Assembly (NCBI RefSeq): GCF_021049265.1
Contig: NZ_CP088018.1
Location: 2,604,001 to 2,668,000, forward strand
DNA length: 64,000 nucleotides
Reading direction: 5' to 3'
DNA from: Ruania suaedae
Lineage (GTDB): Bacteria > Actinomycetota > Actinomycetes > Actinomycetales > Beutenbergiaceae
The position numbers and the translations under genes were made by a program. Each line of letters begins with the position of its first letter. Within the stretch, counting starts at the first letter, position 1. The notes under the pieces were generated by a model. The model was not told the DNA's origin and did not search any database. It saw only the letters and a list, made by a program, of their open reading frames with translations. Shown here in pieces: positions 7,700 to 17,100 of the stretch.

Positions 7700-9220
7700 T
7701 CAGCTCGCGCCCACGTGCACCGCGACGCTCTGGTCCGAGTGCGCGTCCGGGGTTATCGGCACCAGCCCGATCAACGTGCCCTCCTCGGTGCCGGCGCTCA
7801 GCGTCAGGCTCGCCAGCACCGGGGCACCGGAGATCTCGACGGCGACCGCGCCCGCCAGGCCGAGGTCCTCCGGGCTCGAGGTGCTCAGGGCGGGGATCCT
7901 GACCTCGACCGGTTCCCCGCGCGCCCCCTCGGGATCCACCGTGCGCACCGTGACCGTGCGGTCCTGCTCGCCCGGATTCGTCAGGGCCAGCGCCGCCTCG
8001 TCCACCAGCGCATCATCGGCGGGCAGGGCGAACAGGCCGTGCTCGCTCGGTTCGGCGGCCGGCAACCACGCCCGATCGCTCAGCGTCCGGTCCGGGTCGA
8101 GCTCGCTCGGGGCGCCCTCGCGCTTGATCCGCACGGCACCGGTGACGGGCTGGTCACTGGTGACGCGCACGCTCGCCGCACCGGCATCGATGCCGTCGAG
8201 GGCGATGTCGCTCGCGGTGCCTGCCTCCACCACGAGCGCCTCGGCGCCGGGCAACGTGCTCGCGCCCTCCCCGAGCACCTCGATGGTCACCTCCGCCGTC
8301 TCCTGGCCGGGGTTGACCAGCCGGAGCATCGCCGTCCCGGACTCGTCCACCACCGGGAAGGGCCCCACGTACAGCTCGGTCGCCGGGTCCGCCGCCGGGC
8401 CGATGACGGCGCTGCCCTGGGAGACCAGCCCGTCCAGCACGGTCTCCTGCAGGGAGGCGGTCACGCGCCCACCCTCGGCGGCGATGTGCAGTCCCAGCCG
8501 CGACTCCAGGGTCAGCGCCTCCAGCAGCACGCTGGTCACGTCCCCCGGCGCGATCGCCGACGTGAACGGCTCCACCGCACCCACGCTCCCCCAGCCGCGC
8601 ACCGTCACGGTCACCGGCGTCTGGCCCGGGTTGGTCAACGTCAGCCTCGAGCTGGACCCGGGCTCGGTCTGCCCGCCCACGAGCCACGCCGAGGAAGCCG
8701 GGCTCGTGCAGGAGGCGGCGGTGAGGCCGCGCAGGTCACCGGCACCGGTGCGCGCGAGCGAGAGGCCGGCCGCCAGCGCCGCCTGCTCGGAGGGCTGGGC
8801 CTGCAGCAACAGCGGCTCCGGGCTCTCGGACTCGACGAGGCGCACGGATCCGGCCGCGGGGATCTCGCTGCCGGCCGATCCCAGCTCCCCGGCACTCGCC
8901 GTGGCCGGCTCCTGCCCGTCCCGGCCGAGCACCACCCCGACGTCGGCGAGCTCGCTCTCCCCGCCGGTCTCGAACTGCTCGTCGTAGTCCAGGTCGCCGC
9001 CGTCCCCGGTGGGCAGCAGCGGCACCGGCGGGCACACCAGCGTCACCGGGGCCGCACCCACGTCGATCTGCGCGGGTTCCAGCCCGGGTGACTCGGCGGG
9101 TGGGCGCAGGGTCGCGGCTGCCACGAGGCCGCCGGCGAGCGCCAGCACGCCCGCGCCGGTGAGCACTCGCCCGACGCCGCTCAGCACCTGGCGCACACGG
9201 GATGCGGATGAGTCACTCAT
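7700..9220 (-). CDS. DUF5719 family exported protein
   Basis: This 506-residue protein has one N-terminal membrane segment (about residues 18-37, GAGVLALAGGLVAAATL) and then a long extracellular, threonine/valine-rich region of beta-sandwich-like repeats. Phrases such as LTNPGQTPVTVTVRGWG, RLVNPGQETAEVTIEVLG and LTNPGEQDRTVTVRTVDPEG recur, suggesting three related Ig-like modules. Function is unknown. In actinobacteria the family is typically encoded directly behind the large GT2 membrane protein, and here the start codon overlaps the stop of that gene by 4 bp, so the two probably act together at the cell envelope. Confidence 0.85.
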   Translation of the reverse strand: MSDSSASRVRQVLSGVGRVLTGAGVLALAGGLVAAATLRPPAESPGLEPAQIDVGAAPVTLVCPPVPLLPTGDGGDLDYDEQFETGGESELADVGVVLGRDGQEPATASAGELGSAGSEIPAAGSVRLVESESPEPLLLQAQPSEQAALAAGLSLARTGAGDLRGLTAASCTSPASSAWLVGGQTEPGSSSRLTLTNPGQTPVTVTVRGWGSVGAVEPFTSAIAPGDVTSVLLEALTLESRLGLHIAAEGGRVTASLQETVLDGLVSQGSAVIGPAADPATELYVGPFPVVDESGTAMLRLVNPGQETAEVTIEVLGEGASTLPGAEALVVEAGTASDIALDGIDAGAASVRVTSDQPVTGAVRIKREGAPSELDPDRTLSDRAWLPAAEPSEHGLFALPADDALVDEAALALTNPGEQDRTVTVRTVDPEGARGEPVEVRIPALSTSSPEDLGLAGAVAVEISGAPVLASLTLSAGTEEGTLIGLVPITPDAHSDQSVAVHVGAS

Positions 9221-12200
9221 GCGTCCTCCCCTCGTCGGCGGCGGGTGGGCAGGGCGAGCAGGGCGGTCAGCGCCAGCACCACCACCGTGAGGATCTGCCA
9301 GGGCTGGTACCAGGCCGGGCGGAAGGCGAGCACGAGCTCACCGCGGGCGCCGTCGGGGATCGAGAACGCCTGCTGCCAGCCGGAGTCCACCGCGCGCAGC
9401 GCCGTGCCGCCCAGCCATGCGCGCCACGAGGGGTCGCTGCGTTCGGCGAGGACGACGGTGCGGCCGGTGCCCTCAGCATCGAGGGTGTCGCGGATCTGAC
9501 CGTCGGTGCCGCTCACGTTGGCCACGAGGGCGCCGCCGGAGTCGCGGATCTGCGCGCGGGCGATGTCGGCATCGCTCGACTCCTCAGAGGTCCGTACCCG
9601 CCAGATCACCCCGGACTCGTTCTCGGTGACCCGGTCCAGTCCGACCACCGAGTCCAGCAGCGGGATCAACCGGGTGCGGGCCGCAGCGTCCAGCGGGGCA
9701 CGCGTGACGTCGGAGGTGGCCGGGACGACGATCACCGAGATCGCATGGCCGGCGAACGTCTCCGCGACCTCGGTGGCGGTGCCCTGGGTGAGCCGGGCGA
9801 CCACGGCCGCCAGTTCCTGCGCCGCCGGATCGGAGGTGCCCCCGGCCGTCTGCTGCCACTGCCGCAGCGCTGCGACCGTCGAGCTCTCGGTCAGCTGCGG
9901 GCCCGGTCCACGCCAGATCTGGGCGTCGACGCCCTCACCGGTGGCGGTCAGGGCGAGCACCCGGGCCTGCTGTTCCGACCCCTGCAGCTCCTCGGCGAGA
10001 GCCGGCACAGGGGGTGCGCCGCGGTCGTGCAGCAGCATCGCCTGGGCATCGAGGCCGCCGTCGCGCTCTGAGACCACGCGGGCACCGTGGGTCAGGCCCG
10101 TGGTCAGCAGCGCCAGCGTGATGGCGAGGGTCCCGACGGCCACGCCCAGCTGCCGCCACCCGAAGCTGGCACCCGAGAGCGCGCCCCGCAATCCGTCCAC
10201 GCCGCTGGCCGCGGCGATCAGCAGCCCGGCCAGTGCCAGCGAGGCGCCGGGGCCCGCCCATCCGGTCACCGCGGCGATCTCGCCACCGGCCTCACGCCCC
10301 AGCCCGACGACGACCCGGCCCGAGAGCTCGGCCGTCACCACGCCCAGGCTCACCAGCAGCCAGCCGAGCCGGACCGCGCGGGAGCGTCCTGCGCCGCGCA
10401 GCAATGCCAGCAGCGCGATGATCACCAGCACCCCCGAGGCCGCCAGCGGCAGGTAGGCCCCAGCACCGCCATCCATCACCACGCCGCCCTCCCAGGCCGG
10501 CGGTTGCGGCCAGCCGAGCAGCCGCAGCCAGGCGGGACCGTGATCGATGGCCAGGCCCGCGCCGGGGTCGGCGAGCAGCGCCCGCCAGCCGTCCGTGGTA
10601 GCCAGGGCATGCACCCCGAGCGGCAACATCACCACCACCGCCGGCACCAGCACCAGCACCAGGCGCCCGCGGCCCACCGGCAGCCGGCGGCGCCGGCCCA
10701 GACCGGCAGCGAGGATGAGGATGGCCGGCACGGCGGCTGCGAGCAGCACCGGCGCCCCCGCCACCACCACGGCGAAGGCGAGTCCGGCCGCGGCGGCGGC
10801 GCCGAGCGAGCCGGCGCGGGAGATGCGCGAGACCACCGAGGCGCGGGGCGTCTCCTCCTCCGGCGCCGGGCGGCTGCGGGGAGTGCGCGGCGTGCGCGGA
10901 GTGCGCTGCGGCACCTCCTCGGCCTTGGCCTCCTCCGACCCGACCTCGGCCAGGGCGGCGAGCCGGGCCCGCTTGGCCTCACGTGCGGAGACACCCTTGG
11001 CCACGCGCGCCCGGGGCAGGCGCTGGGCTCCGACCATGCCGGAGACGATGACATCGCGCCGGTCCAGGCCCAGAGAGCGCACCACCCCGAGCAGCACCAG
11101 CGGCAGCAGCAGATGGGCGAGCACGCCGCCCACCCGGCCGGCGCCCAGGCCCAGCAGCAACGACGGCCCGAGCGCCCACGTCAGGGCCACCCACGCACGC
11201 ACCAGCACCGAGCGGGTGGCAGCCCCGGCGGCGAACCAGGCGGAGAGGGCCGCCAGCGGTACCGCCAGCACGAGCAGCAGCGAGATCGAGGTGTGCAGGG
11301 GCACCCCCCACAGTCCGCCGGTGAGCAGCGAGAGCGCGCCGAGCACCAGCAGGAACGGGTCCGGCGGCCCGGGCTGGCCGTCACCCGCGGCGATCCACGC
11401 GGAGGTGGCCGCGTGCCAGACACCGGCGAAGTCGGCGTCAGCCGGCAGCAGCGCCCCGCCGATCAGCGGTCCGGTCAAGACCGTGGGCAGGATCGTGACG
11501 GCGGCCAGCGCCGAGGACAGTAGAAGCACCCCGGCCAGGGCGAGGCGCCGCCGTCGGGCGACGGAGGCCCGCTCGGCCATCTCCAGCTCGCTCGGCGTGC
11601 GGGCGGCCCGGCGGGCGGCGGCGCGCAGCAGCCGGCGGTCGCGCCGCAATCGCCACACGTCCCGCCAGCTCGCCTGCAGTGGCCGTAACCGGCGCCGGGG
11701 CAGCCGCCGGGTGCGGCCGGCGTGCCGGCGTGCCCGCGCGATCGCCCCCGGCCGGGCCAGCACCGCCAGCGGTGCGAGGAGCTCCTGCACCGTCAGGGCC
11801 AGCTCCTTGGTGCTCACGCGCCACAGCGCACGCACCACCCCGACGACGACGGCGGCTACCGCAAGCACGGGCACGAGCGGCGCGGGGGCGCTGACCAGTC
11901 GCAGGTGCAGTGCCGCCCTGCGGCGCTCACGGAAGGAGCGGCGCGGGTCAGGCCGCCGGTGCCCGTCCTCGCGCAGGCCCCGGTAGGAGAGCCGGGCGTG
12001 GCGGATCACCGCGGTGGGCGCCACCACCACGCGGTGGCCGGCGAGGCGGGCGCGCTGGCACAGGTCACGGCCGTCCTCGAACGGTCCCAGGGCGGCGTCG
12101 GGGCCGCCAAGGAGGTCCCACAACTCGGTGGCGATCAGCATCCCGGCGGTACCGACGGCCAGGACGTCCTCGCGCCCGTCGTGCTGGCCCTGGTCGATCT

Positions 12201-12750
12201 CCCGGTCCTCGATGCCGGTGAAGCGCAGTCCCCCGGGGGTGGCGCGCACCCCGACGGAGATCAGCCGCTCGGGGCGGTCCCAGTCGACCTGCTTGCAGCC
12301 CACCACGGTGATCGCCCGGGAGGCCTCCACCGTGTGCAGGAGCTCGGCGGCCGCCTCCGGTGCGGGGGCGGAATCGTCGTGCAGGAGCCACAGCCACTGC
12401 GGTTCCTGGCCGGACACCGGGCTCGATCCAGGGCCTGACCCGGGGCCGGGCGTCCCGTCCGCCTTCTGCTCCGCCTTCTGGGCCGCCGCGAGCGCGCGGC
12501 GCACGGCCGAGCCGAAGGTGTCGGCATCGGGCACCGGGACCACGCGGACGCGGCTGCGGTCGAGCCCGGCGTCGGCGACCAGCCGTTCCCACTCCTGCGA
12601 GGTGGCGGCGCGGCCCGTGCCGAGCGCCGCGATCAGCACCTCATCCACCGGCCGGGTCTGGGCCGCCAGGGCCGCCAGGGTGTGCGGGAGGTAGCGAGAG
12701 GCCACCGGTGCGACGACGACGGCGCGCAGGCGGACCTCGCTGGTGGTCAT
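9217..12750 (-). CDS. large GT2 glycosyltransferase with multi-spanning membrane domain
   Basis: The 1177-residue protein starts with a GT2 catalytic domain (about residues 8-250). LHDDSAP is the nucleotide-sugar/metal DxD-type motif, and FEDGRDLCQRARLAGH resembles the later acceptor-loop acidic region. After a basic stretch (RRSFRERRRAA) there are two helices near 300, then from about 405 a polytopic membrane part with more than ten segments, interrupted near residues 590-650 by a charged linker containing three TPR triplets in a row. The C-terminal 200 residues appear extracellular. The family is often annotated as a 'glycosyltransferase' next to WhiB2 and DUF5719, consistent with envelope glycan assembly; substrate unknown. 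Confidence 0.85.
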   Translation of the reverse strand: MTTSEVRLRAVVVAPVASRYLPHTLAALAAQTRPVDEVLIAALGTGRAATSQEWERLVADAGLDRSRVRVVPVPDADTFGSAVRRALAAAQKAEQKADGTPGPGSGPGSSPVSGQEPQWLWLLHDDSAPAPEAAAELLHTVEASRAITVVGCKQVDWDRPERLISVGVRATPGGLRFTGIEDREIDQGQHDGREDVLAVGTAGMLIATELWDLLGGPDAALGPFEDGRDLCQRARLAGHRVVVAPTAVIRHARLSYRGLREDGHRRPDPRRSFRERRRAALHLRLVSAPAPLVPVLAVAAVVVGVVRALWRVSTKELALTVQELLAPLAVLARPGAIARARRHAGRTRRLPRRRLRPLQASWRDVWRLRRDRRLLRAAARRAARTPSELEMAERASVARRRRLALAGVLLLSSALAAVTILPTVLTGPLIGGALLPADADFAGVWHAATSAWIAAGDGQPGPPDPFLLVLGALSLLTGGLWGVPLHTSISLLLVLAVPLAALSAWFAAGAATRSVLVRAWVALTWALGPSLLLGLGAGRVGGVLAHLLLPLVLLGVVRSLGLDRRDVIVSGMVGAQRLPRARVAKGVSAREAKRARLAALAEVGSEEAKAEEVPQRTPRTPRTPRSRPAPEEETPRASVVSRISRAGSLGAAAAAGLAFAVVVAGAPVLLAAAVPAILILAAGLGRRRRLPVGRGRLVLVLVPAVVVMLPLGVHALATTDGWRALLADPGAGLAIDHGPAWLRLLGWPQPPAWEGGVVMDGGAGAYLPLAASGVLVIIALLALLRGAGRSRAVRLGWLLVSLGVVTAELSGRVVVGLGREAGGEIAAVTGWAGPGASLALAGLLIAAASGVDGLRGALSGASFGWRQLGVAVGTLAITLALLTTGLTHGARVVSERDGGLDAQAMLLHDRGAPPVPALAEELQGSEQQARVLALTATGEGVDAQIWRGPGPQLTESSTVAALRQWQQTAGGTSDPAAQELAAVVARLTQGTATEVAETFAGHAISVIVVPATSDVTRAPLDAAARTRLIPLLDSVVGLDRVTENESGVIWRVRTSEESSDADIARAQIRDSGGALVANVSGTDGQIRDTLDAEGTGRTVVLAERSDPSWRAWLGGTALRAVDSGWQQAFSIPDGARGELVLAFRPAWYQPWQILTVVVLALTALLALPTRRRRGEDA

Positions 12751-12775
12751 GAAGGCATCGTGAGTCCGGGTGCGA

Positions 12776-13099
12776 TCAGATGGCGCGGCGCTTCAGCTTG
12801 CGCCGCTCCCGCTCGGAGAGCCCGCCCCAGATACCGAACCGCTCATCGTGGGCCAGCGCATACTCCAGGCACTCCGACCTCACGTCACAGGAGACGCACA
12901 CGCGCTTGGCCTCGCGGGTCGATCCGCCCTTCTCGGGGAAGAACGCCTCCGGGTCCGTCTGCGCGCACAGGGCCCGCTCCTGCCACGACAGTGCACCTTC
13001 GTCCTCGAAGGGCTCACCGAATGTGAGGGGATGCTCAGGCCGCGGCGCGGGTTGCGGCACACCGGAGGTCAGCGGCCCCTCGCCTAGGATGTTCCACAC
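12776..13099 (-). CDS. whiB2: WhiB-family iron-sulfur transcriptional regulator (WhiB2/WhmD-like)
   Basis: This 107-residue regulator has the four [4Fe-4S] cysteines at C45, C68, C71 and C77 (CAQTD ... CVSCDVRSEC), the GIWGG turn (89-93) and the basic DNA-binding tail ERRKLKRR. WhiB proteins act with the principal sigma factor region 4. The orthologue in Mycobacterium and Streptomyces (WhmD/WhiB) is needed for septation and sporulation. The syntenic position beside DUF3499, manB and TIGR03089 supports the WhiB2 assignment. The start is a GTG; the first 25 residues are poorly conserved, so a shorter start such as the GTG at V14 is possible. Confidence 0.93.
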   Translation of the reverse strand: MWNILGEGPLTSGVPQPAPRPEHPLTFGEPFEDEGALSWQERALCAQTDPEAFFPEKGGSTREAKRVCVSCDVRSECLEYALAHDERFGIWGGLSERERRKLKRRAI

Positions 13100-13165
13100 A
13101 GCTGCCCCAATCGTCCGACATGCAGTGCGCGGGGCCGGTGAGCCCGCACTGACTGCTTGACCTAA

Positions 13166-13195
13166 ATTACACGCGTGTCATCCGTGGAAAGTCAA
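13166..13195 (-). promoter_or_regulatory. probable whiB2 promoter
   Basis: Read on the minus strand, TTGACT (13195-13190) is followed after 18 nt by TGTAAT (13171-13166), a good housekeeping-type pair about 67 bp before the whiB2 start. The perfect palindrome ACACGCGTGT (13169-13178) sits on the -10 element and could be a regulator site. The pairing is by eye; no transcript data. Confidence 0.5.
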
Positions 13196-13246
13196 GCCCG
13201 GAGGTGATATCCAGCGAGATCGGCCCGGGCCGCGTATCCTTCCCGG

Positions 13247-13939
13247 ATGCCAGGAATCGCAACGCTTCTCGATCAGTGGACCAGCGAGCCGGGGCAGCCC
13301 CGGCTGACCTGGTACGGACCCGATGGGGAACGCGTGGAGCTCACCGGCCGGGTCATGGCGAACTGGGTGGCCAAGGCCACGAACCTGCTCGCCGAGGAGG
13401 CAGACCTGCAGGCCGCGGGCCATCTCGAGCTCGACCTGCCGGTGCACTGGCGCACCGCCGTCTGGGCCCTGGCCGCCTGGACCTGCGGGGCGAGCGCGGG
13501 CACCGGCCCGGGCGGGGCTCCCGAGGCCCTCGTGACCACGGTGGATCGGCTCGGCGGGCCTCCCCCGGCGGAGGTCACGATCGTGATCGCGCTGCCGGCG
13601 CTGGCGATGTCGGTCGACGACGCCCCGCCCGGCACCCTCGATGGCGCGGCGGAATTGATGAGCCAGCCGGACGTCCTGATCCACCCGGTGCCCGCCCCCG
13701 GCACCGGTCCCGCCGCGGGCTGGCGCACCGACGGCGAGACGGTGGATCTGCTGGCCGGCACGGCCGGCAGCAGCCGGGTGCTCCTCGACGCCACCACCGT
13801 GAGCGTGACGGAGTTCCTCGCCTCCGCGGTGCGGGCGTGGGGCGGCGGTGGCTCGGTGGTCCTGGTGGGCGACCCGGAGGCCGACCTCGAGCGGATCGCC
13901 CAGCAGGAGGGCACCGACGGCGGCCCACCGGCAGGGTGA
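13247..13939 (+). CDS. TIGR03089 family protein
   Basis: This is a 230-residue actinobacterial conserved protein. The opening (MPGIATLLDQW, RLTWYGPDGERVELTGRVMANWVAKATNLL) resembles the N-terminal edge of acyl-CoA synthetase / adenylate-forming enzymes, but the protein stops long before the AMP-binding core, as is normal for TIGR03089. Function is unknown. It is divergent from whiB2 and ends 32 bp before the convergent manA gene. Confidence 0.8.
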   Translation: MPGIATLLDQWTSEPGQPRLTWYGPDGERVELTGRVMANWVAKATNLLAEEADLQAAGHLELDLPVHWRTAVWALAAWTCGASAGTGPGGAPEALVTTVDRLGGPPPAEVTIVIALPALAMSVDDAPPGTLDGAAELMSQPDVLIHPVPAPGTGPAAGWRTDGETVDLLAGTAGSSRVLLDATTVSVTEFLASAVRAWGGGGSVVLVGDPEADLERIAQQEGTDGGPPAG

Positions 13940-13971
13940 GTCCGCGCGCCTGGCGGCGTGCCGGGTTTGCC

Positions 13972-15144
13972 TCAGGGCACCCCGGCCTGCACCAGGCGCC
14001 CGGTACCGGACAGGCGCACCAGTGCCTCCTCGGCGCTGAGGAACAGCGCCTCGCCCTGGCTGAGCGCGTGGGCGGACCCGGCGGTCTCGACCGTCAGCTC
14101 GCCCGCCAGGCCCACCAGGATGCGCGGACCGCGACCGCGGAGGGCGCGGCCGTCGGTGCGGTCGACGGTGGCGACCGAGAGCTCGAAGTCGTCGACCGGG
14201 GCGTAGAAGACCTCCGTCCCGGCGCCGTCGGTCTCGGCGGCGATGCGGATCGGCGGGGCGGCCACGGGGTCGACGGTGGCGAGCAGCTCGTCGACGTCGA
14301 TGCGCTTGGCCGTCAGGCCGGCGCGCAGCACGTTGTCGGAGTTGGCCATCAGCTCCACGCCGAACCCGCTGAGGTAGGAGTGCACGCACCCGGCCGGGAC
14401 GAACATCGCCTCCCCCGGCTGAAGCGTGACAGGGTTGAGGAGCAGCGCGGCCACGGCGCCCGGGTCGCCCGGGTGCTGCTCGTCCAGGAGGCCCACCAGG
14501 CGGTCGGCACGGGGCGAGGGCGAGCGGCCTGAGGCCAGGCGCTGCCGGCATCGCTGAGCCAGGGCACTGACCTCGGTGTCGCAGCTGCCGGAGAGGACCC
14601 GGGTGAACACGGCGTGCACCCCCGGCGCGGCCGGGGCCGAGCGCAGCACGGCCGCCAGCTCCTGGGCGAGCGGGGCGTCGAGGCCCTCGAGCAGCTCGGC
14701 CACCCGACGCGGTGCGCGGAAGCCGCACACCGCCTCGAACGTGGTCAGCGCGTAGACGAGCTCGGGTTTGTGATTGGCGTCGGGATAGTTGCGCTGCCCG
14801 GCGGGCACGCCGGCGCGCTCCTCGCGCGCGAACCCGGCTCTGGCCTGGTCGAGGTTGGGGTGGACCTGCAGGGAGAGCGGACGCTCCGGGGCGATCAGCT
14901 TGAGCAGATAGGGCAGCCGGCGGCCGAACCGGGCGATCACGTCCGCGCCGAGCAGGCGCTCGGGGTCGCGCTCCAGCAGGGCGGCCAGGTCGGAGCCCGC
15001 TCGCAGCGGGGTCGGAGCGCTGGGGTGCGCACCGAACCACAGCTCGGCCACCGGATCGGCCCCCGGGGGGCCACCGAGGAACTCGGGGATGACGCGGGTC
15101 GAGCCCCAGGGGTAGGTCCGGGGTGCGGGCAGCAGCGGGTACAC
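13972..15144 (-). CDS. manA: mannose-6-phosphate isomerase, class I
   Basis: This 390-residue enzyme interconverts fructose-6-phosphate and mannose-6-phosphate. The type I zinc isomerase motifs are present: AELWFGAHPSAP, LSLQVHPN (zinc Gln/His), YPDANHKPEL (zinc Glu) and MFVPAGCVHSYLSGFGVELMANSDNVLRAG containing the third histidine and the PROSITE-type ending. The product is the substrate of manB at 5262-6698. It starts 2 bp after the stop of the upstream epimerase gene and is likely co-transcribed with it. Confidence 0.95.
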   Translation of the reverse strand: MYPLLPAPRTYPWGSTRVIPEFLGGPPGADPVAELWFGAHPSAPTPLRAGSDLAALLERDPERLLGADVIARFGRRLPYLLKLIAPERPLSLQVHPNLDQARAGFAREERAGVPAGQRNYPDANHKPELVYALTTFEAVCGFRAPRRVAELLEGLDAPLAQELAAVLRSAPAAPGVHAVFTRVLSGSCDTEVSALAQRCRQRLASGRSPSPRADRLVGLLDEQHPGDPGAVAALLLNPVTLQPGEAMFVPAGCVHSYLSGFGVELMANSDNVLRAGLTAKRIDVDELLATVDPVAAPPIRIAAETDGAGTEVFYAPVDDFELSVATVDRTDGRALRGRGPRILVGLAGELTVETAGSAHALSQGEALFLSAEEALVRLSGTGRLVQAGVP

Positions 15145-15146
15145 GG

Positions 15147-16196
15147 TCAGCGCGAGACCTCGGCCGGGGGCAGGTGGATCACCGGCGCCGCGTCACGGCC
15201 CTCGCGCAGGTACCAGGTGACCATCTGCTCGATGCCGTCGGGCAGGCTGACGGCGGGGGTGAAGCCGGCTTCCCGGATCCGGTCCGCGGCGAAGGCGGTC
15301 TCGGCGTCGGAGAGCTTGCGCACCCGGGCGGAGGTGATCGGCAGGTCCTTGCCCGTCACCTTCCCCACCAGGTCGAACGGGCGGGCCGCGAGCAGCACGG
15401 GCGCGAGCGGGAGCCGCAACCGTGGCTCGGTGCGGCCCAGGGCGCGGTAGACGGTCGAGACGGTCTCGCGGGAGGTCAGGTCCGGCTTGTCCGCGTAGTT
15501 GTAGACCTCCGCCGTGCCCGCGGCCAGGCGGGAGGGGGCGCTCCACAGGTAGCCGATGGCCTGCACCAGGTTCGTCACGAAGCACATGCTCTTGCGGTTG
15601 CGTCCCGGGCCCACCGGGAGGAACCGGCGGGTGTCGATCTGGTGGATCAGCTTGTAGAGGTTGGCGAAGTTGCGCGGTCCGAACACCACGGCCGGGCGCA
15701 CGATCAGCGCCCGGCGCTCGGCCGGGGCGGCGGCCTCCCACTCCCGGTAGACGGCCTCGGCGGCGAGCTTGGTGCGGCCGTAGTCGTTCACCGGTGCCGG
15801 GGCGGTCGTCTCATCCGGCGGCTCGGTGTGCTCGCCGTAGACCGCCACCGAGGAGTAGAAGCACAGGTTGGTGATGCCGTGGTGCTCCATCGCGGCCACC
15901 ACCGCCCGCGCCCCGCCGACGTTGACCGACTCGAAGGTGGCGGTGGCGATCCCGAAGTCGTGGTGGGCGGCGGCCAGGTTGAGCACGGCGGTGCAGCCGG
16001 TCATCGCCCGGGTCAGCGCCTCCACGTCGCGCACGTCACCGAGGATCGTCTCGTCGCGGCCGGCGGGGTCGGGGTGCAGGTCGAAGCGGACCAGCTCGGC
16101 ACCGAGGGCGGTGAGGACTGCCTCGAGGTGGGAGCCGACGAAGCCGGAGCTGCCGATGACCAGGATCTTCGACCCCGGACCGATCGTGTTGGCCAC
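15147..16196 (-). CDS. NAD-dependent sugar epimerase/dehydratase (extended SDR)
   Basis: This is a 349-residue extended short-chain dehydrogenase, probably acting on a nucleotide sugar. The Rossmann loop GSSGFVG is at residues 15-21, the active-site serines at SSVAVYG (115-121) and the catalytic YGRTK at 139-143. Then come RPAVVFGPRN and a C-terminal substrate domain. Whether it epimerises, reduces or dehydrates cannot be told. It sits 2 bp upstream of manA and divergent from a GT2 gene, in a sugar-nucleotide cluster. Confidence 0.88.
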   Translation of the reverse strand: MANTIGPGSKILVIGSSGFVGSHLEAVLTALGAELVRFDLHPDPAGRDETILGDVRDVEALTRAMTGCTAVLNLAAAHHDFGIATATFESVNVGGARAVVAAMEHHGITNLCFYSSVAVYGEHTEPPDETTAPAPVNDYGRTKLAAEAVYREWEAAAPAERRALIVRPAVVFGPRNFANLYKLIHQIDTRRFLPVGPGRNRKSMCFVTNLVQAIGYLWSAPSRLAAGTAEVYNYADKPDLTSRETVSTVYRALGRTEPRLRLPLAPVLLAARPFDLVGKVTGKDLPITSARVRKLSDAETAFAADRIREAGFTPAVSLPDGIEQMVTWYLREGRDAAPVIHLPPAEVSR

Positions 16197-16319
16197 CCCT
16201 GTCTCCTTCCGACTGGCACTGGCGTTGGACTGGCACTGGGCGCCCTCACGCTACCGTGGCTGCAGGCCGGTCCCGAGCAGGAGGGGCCGCGCTTGTCGCT
16301 GATGGAGGAACGAGGTCCG

Positions 16320-17096
16320 ATGCCCCTGGTCTCAGTGATCATGCCGGTCCACGACGCCGTGGCGACCGTGGGCGCCGCGATCCGGTCGGTGCAGGAGCAG
16401 TCCCACACCGACTGGGAGCTGCTGATCACCGACGACGCCTCCACCGACGGCAGCTGGGATCTGGTGCAGCGCCTCGCCGAGGAGGACTCGCGGATCAAGC
16501 CGGCGCGTGCCGAGGTCTCGGGCGGGGCGGCGCGGGCACGCAATGCCGCGATCGACCGGGCAGCCGGCTCGTATGTCGCCTTCCTCGACGCCGACGACCA
16601 GTGGCTTCCGCGCAAGCTGGCGCGCCAGCTCGCCTTCGCCGCGGACACGGCCGCCCCGCTGACGTTCACCGCCTACTACAAGGTGGCCGCCGACTTCGAG
16701 GGCGAGGCCGGGCAGTTCGCGCCCAACGACCGGGTCGTGCACGCCCCGCCGCAGCTCGACTACCGGGCGATGCTGCGCCAGAACCACATCGGCTGCCTGA
16801 CGGCGATGTACGACGTCGGCGCCCTGGGGCTGCGCCGGATGCCGGACCTGCGCAAGCGCCAGGACTACGGGCTATGGCTGTCGATCCTGCGCGAGGGCGG
16901 CAGCGCCCACGGGCTGGACGAGCCGCTGGCCCTCTATCGGGAGGCACGCCCGGGCTCACTCTCGGGTGGCAGCCGATTGCGGCTGGTGCGCTACAACTGG
17001 CAGCTCTACCGCGAGATCGAAGGCCTCTCGCTGCCCCGGTCGGTGTGGGCACTGGGGCAGGTGACCATCAACTCGACGCTCAAGCGCCGGGTCTGA
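16320..17096 (+). CDS. family 2 glycosyltransferase (GT-A)
   Basis: This is a 258-residue soluble GT2 enzyme: VSVIMPVHDAVATVGAAIRSV, ITDDASTDGSWDL, then YVAFLDADDQWLP, where DADD is the metal/nucleotide-binding DxD motif, and KRQDYGLWLSIL as the catalytic-base region. It resembles WcaA/rhamnosyltransferase-type enzymes. ATG 16320 is placed 10 nt after GGAGG; an in-frame ATG at 16302 is less well placed. It is divergent from the SDR gene and converges with the amidohydrolase gene, 4 bp apart. Confidence 0.88.
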   Translation: MPLVSVIMPVHDAVATVGAAIRSVQEQSHTDWELLITDDASTDGSWDLVQRLAEEDSRIKPARAEVSGGAARARNAAIDRAAGSYVAFLDADDQWLPRKLARQLAFAADTAAPLTFTAYYKVAADFEGEAGQFAPNDRVVHAPPQLDYRAMLRQNHIGCLTAMYDVGALGLRRMPDLRKRQDYGLWLSILREGGSAHGLDEPLALYREARPGSLSGGSRLRLVRYNWQLYREIEGLSLPRSVWALGQVTINSTLKRRV

Positions 17097-17100
17097 GGCT

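Noticed and set aside
9202-12694. Several long plus-strand open frames opposite the giant GT2 gene
   Set aside because: They are His/Gln/Arg/Gly-rich antisense shadows typical of very high GC DNA; the minus-strand frame carries clear GT2 and membrane motifs.
13157-13185. TTGACC as a -35 for the TIGR03089 gene
   Set aside because: No acceptable -10 at the right distance on the plus strand; the element is better explained by the minus-strand whiB2 promoter region.
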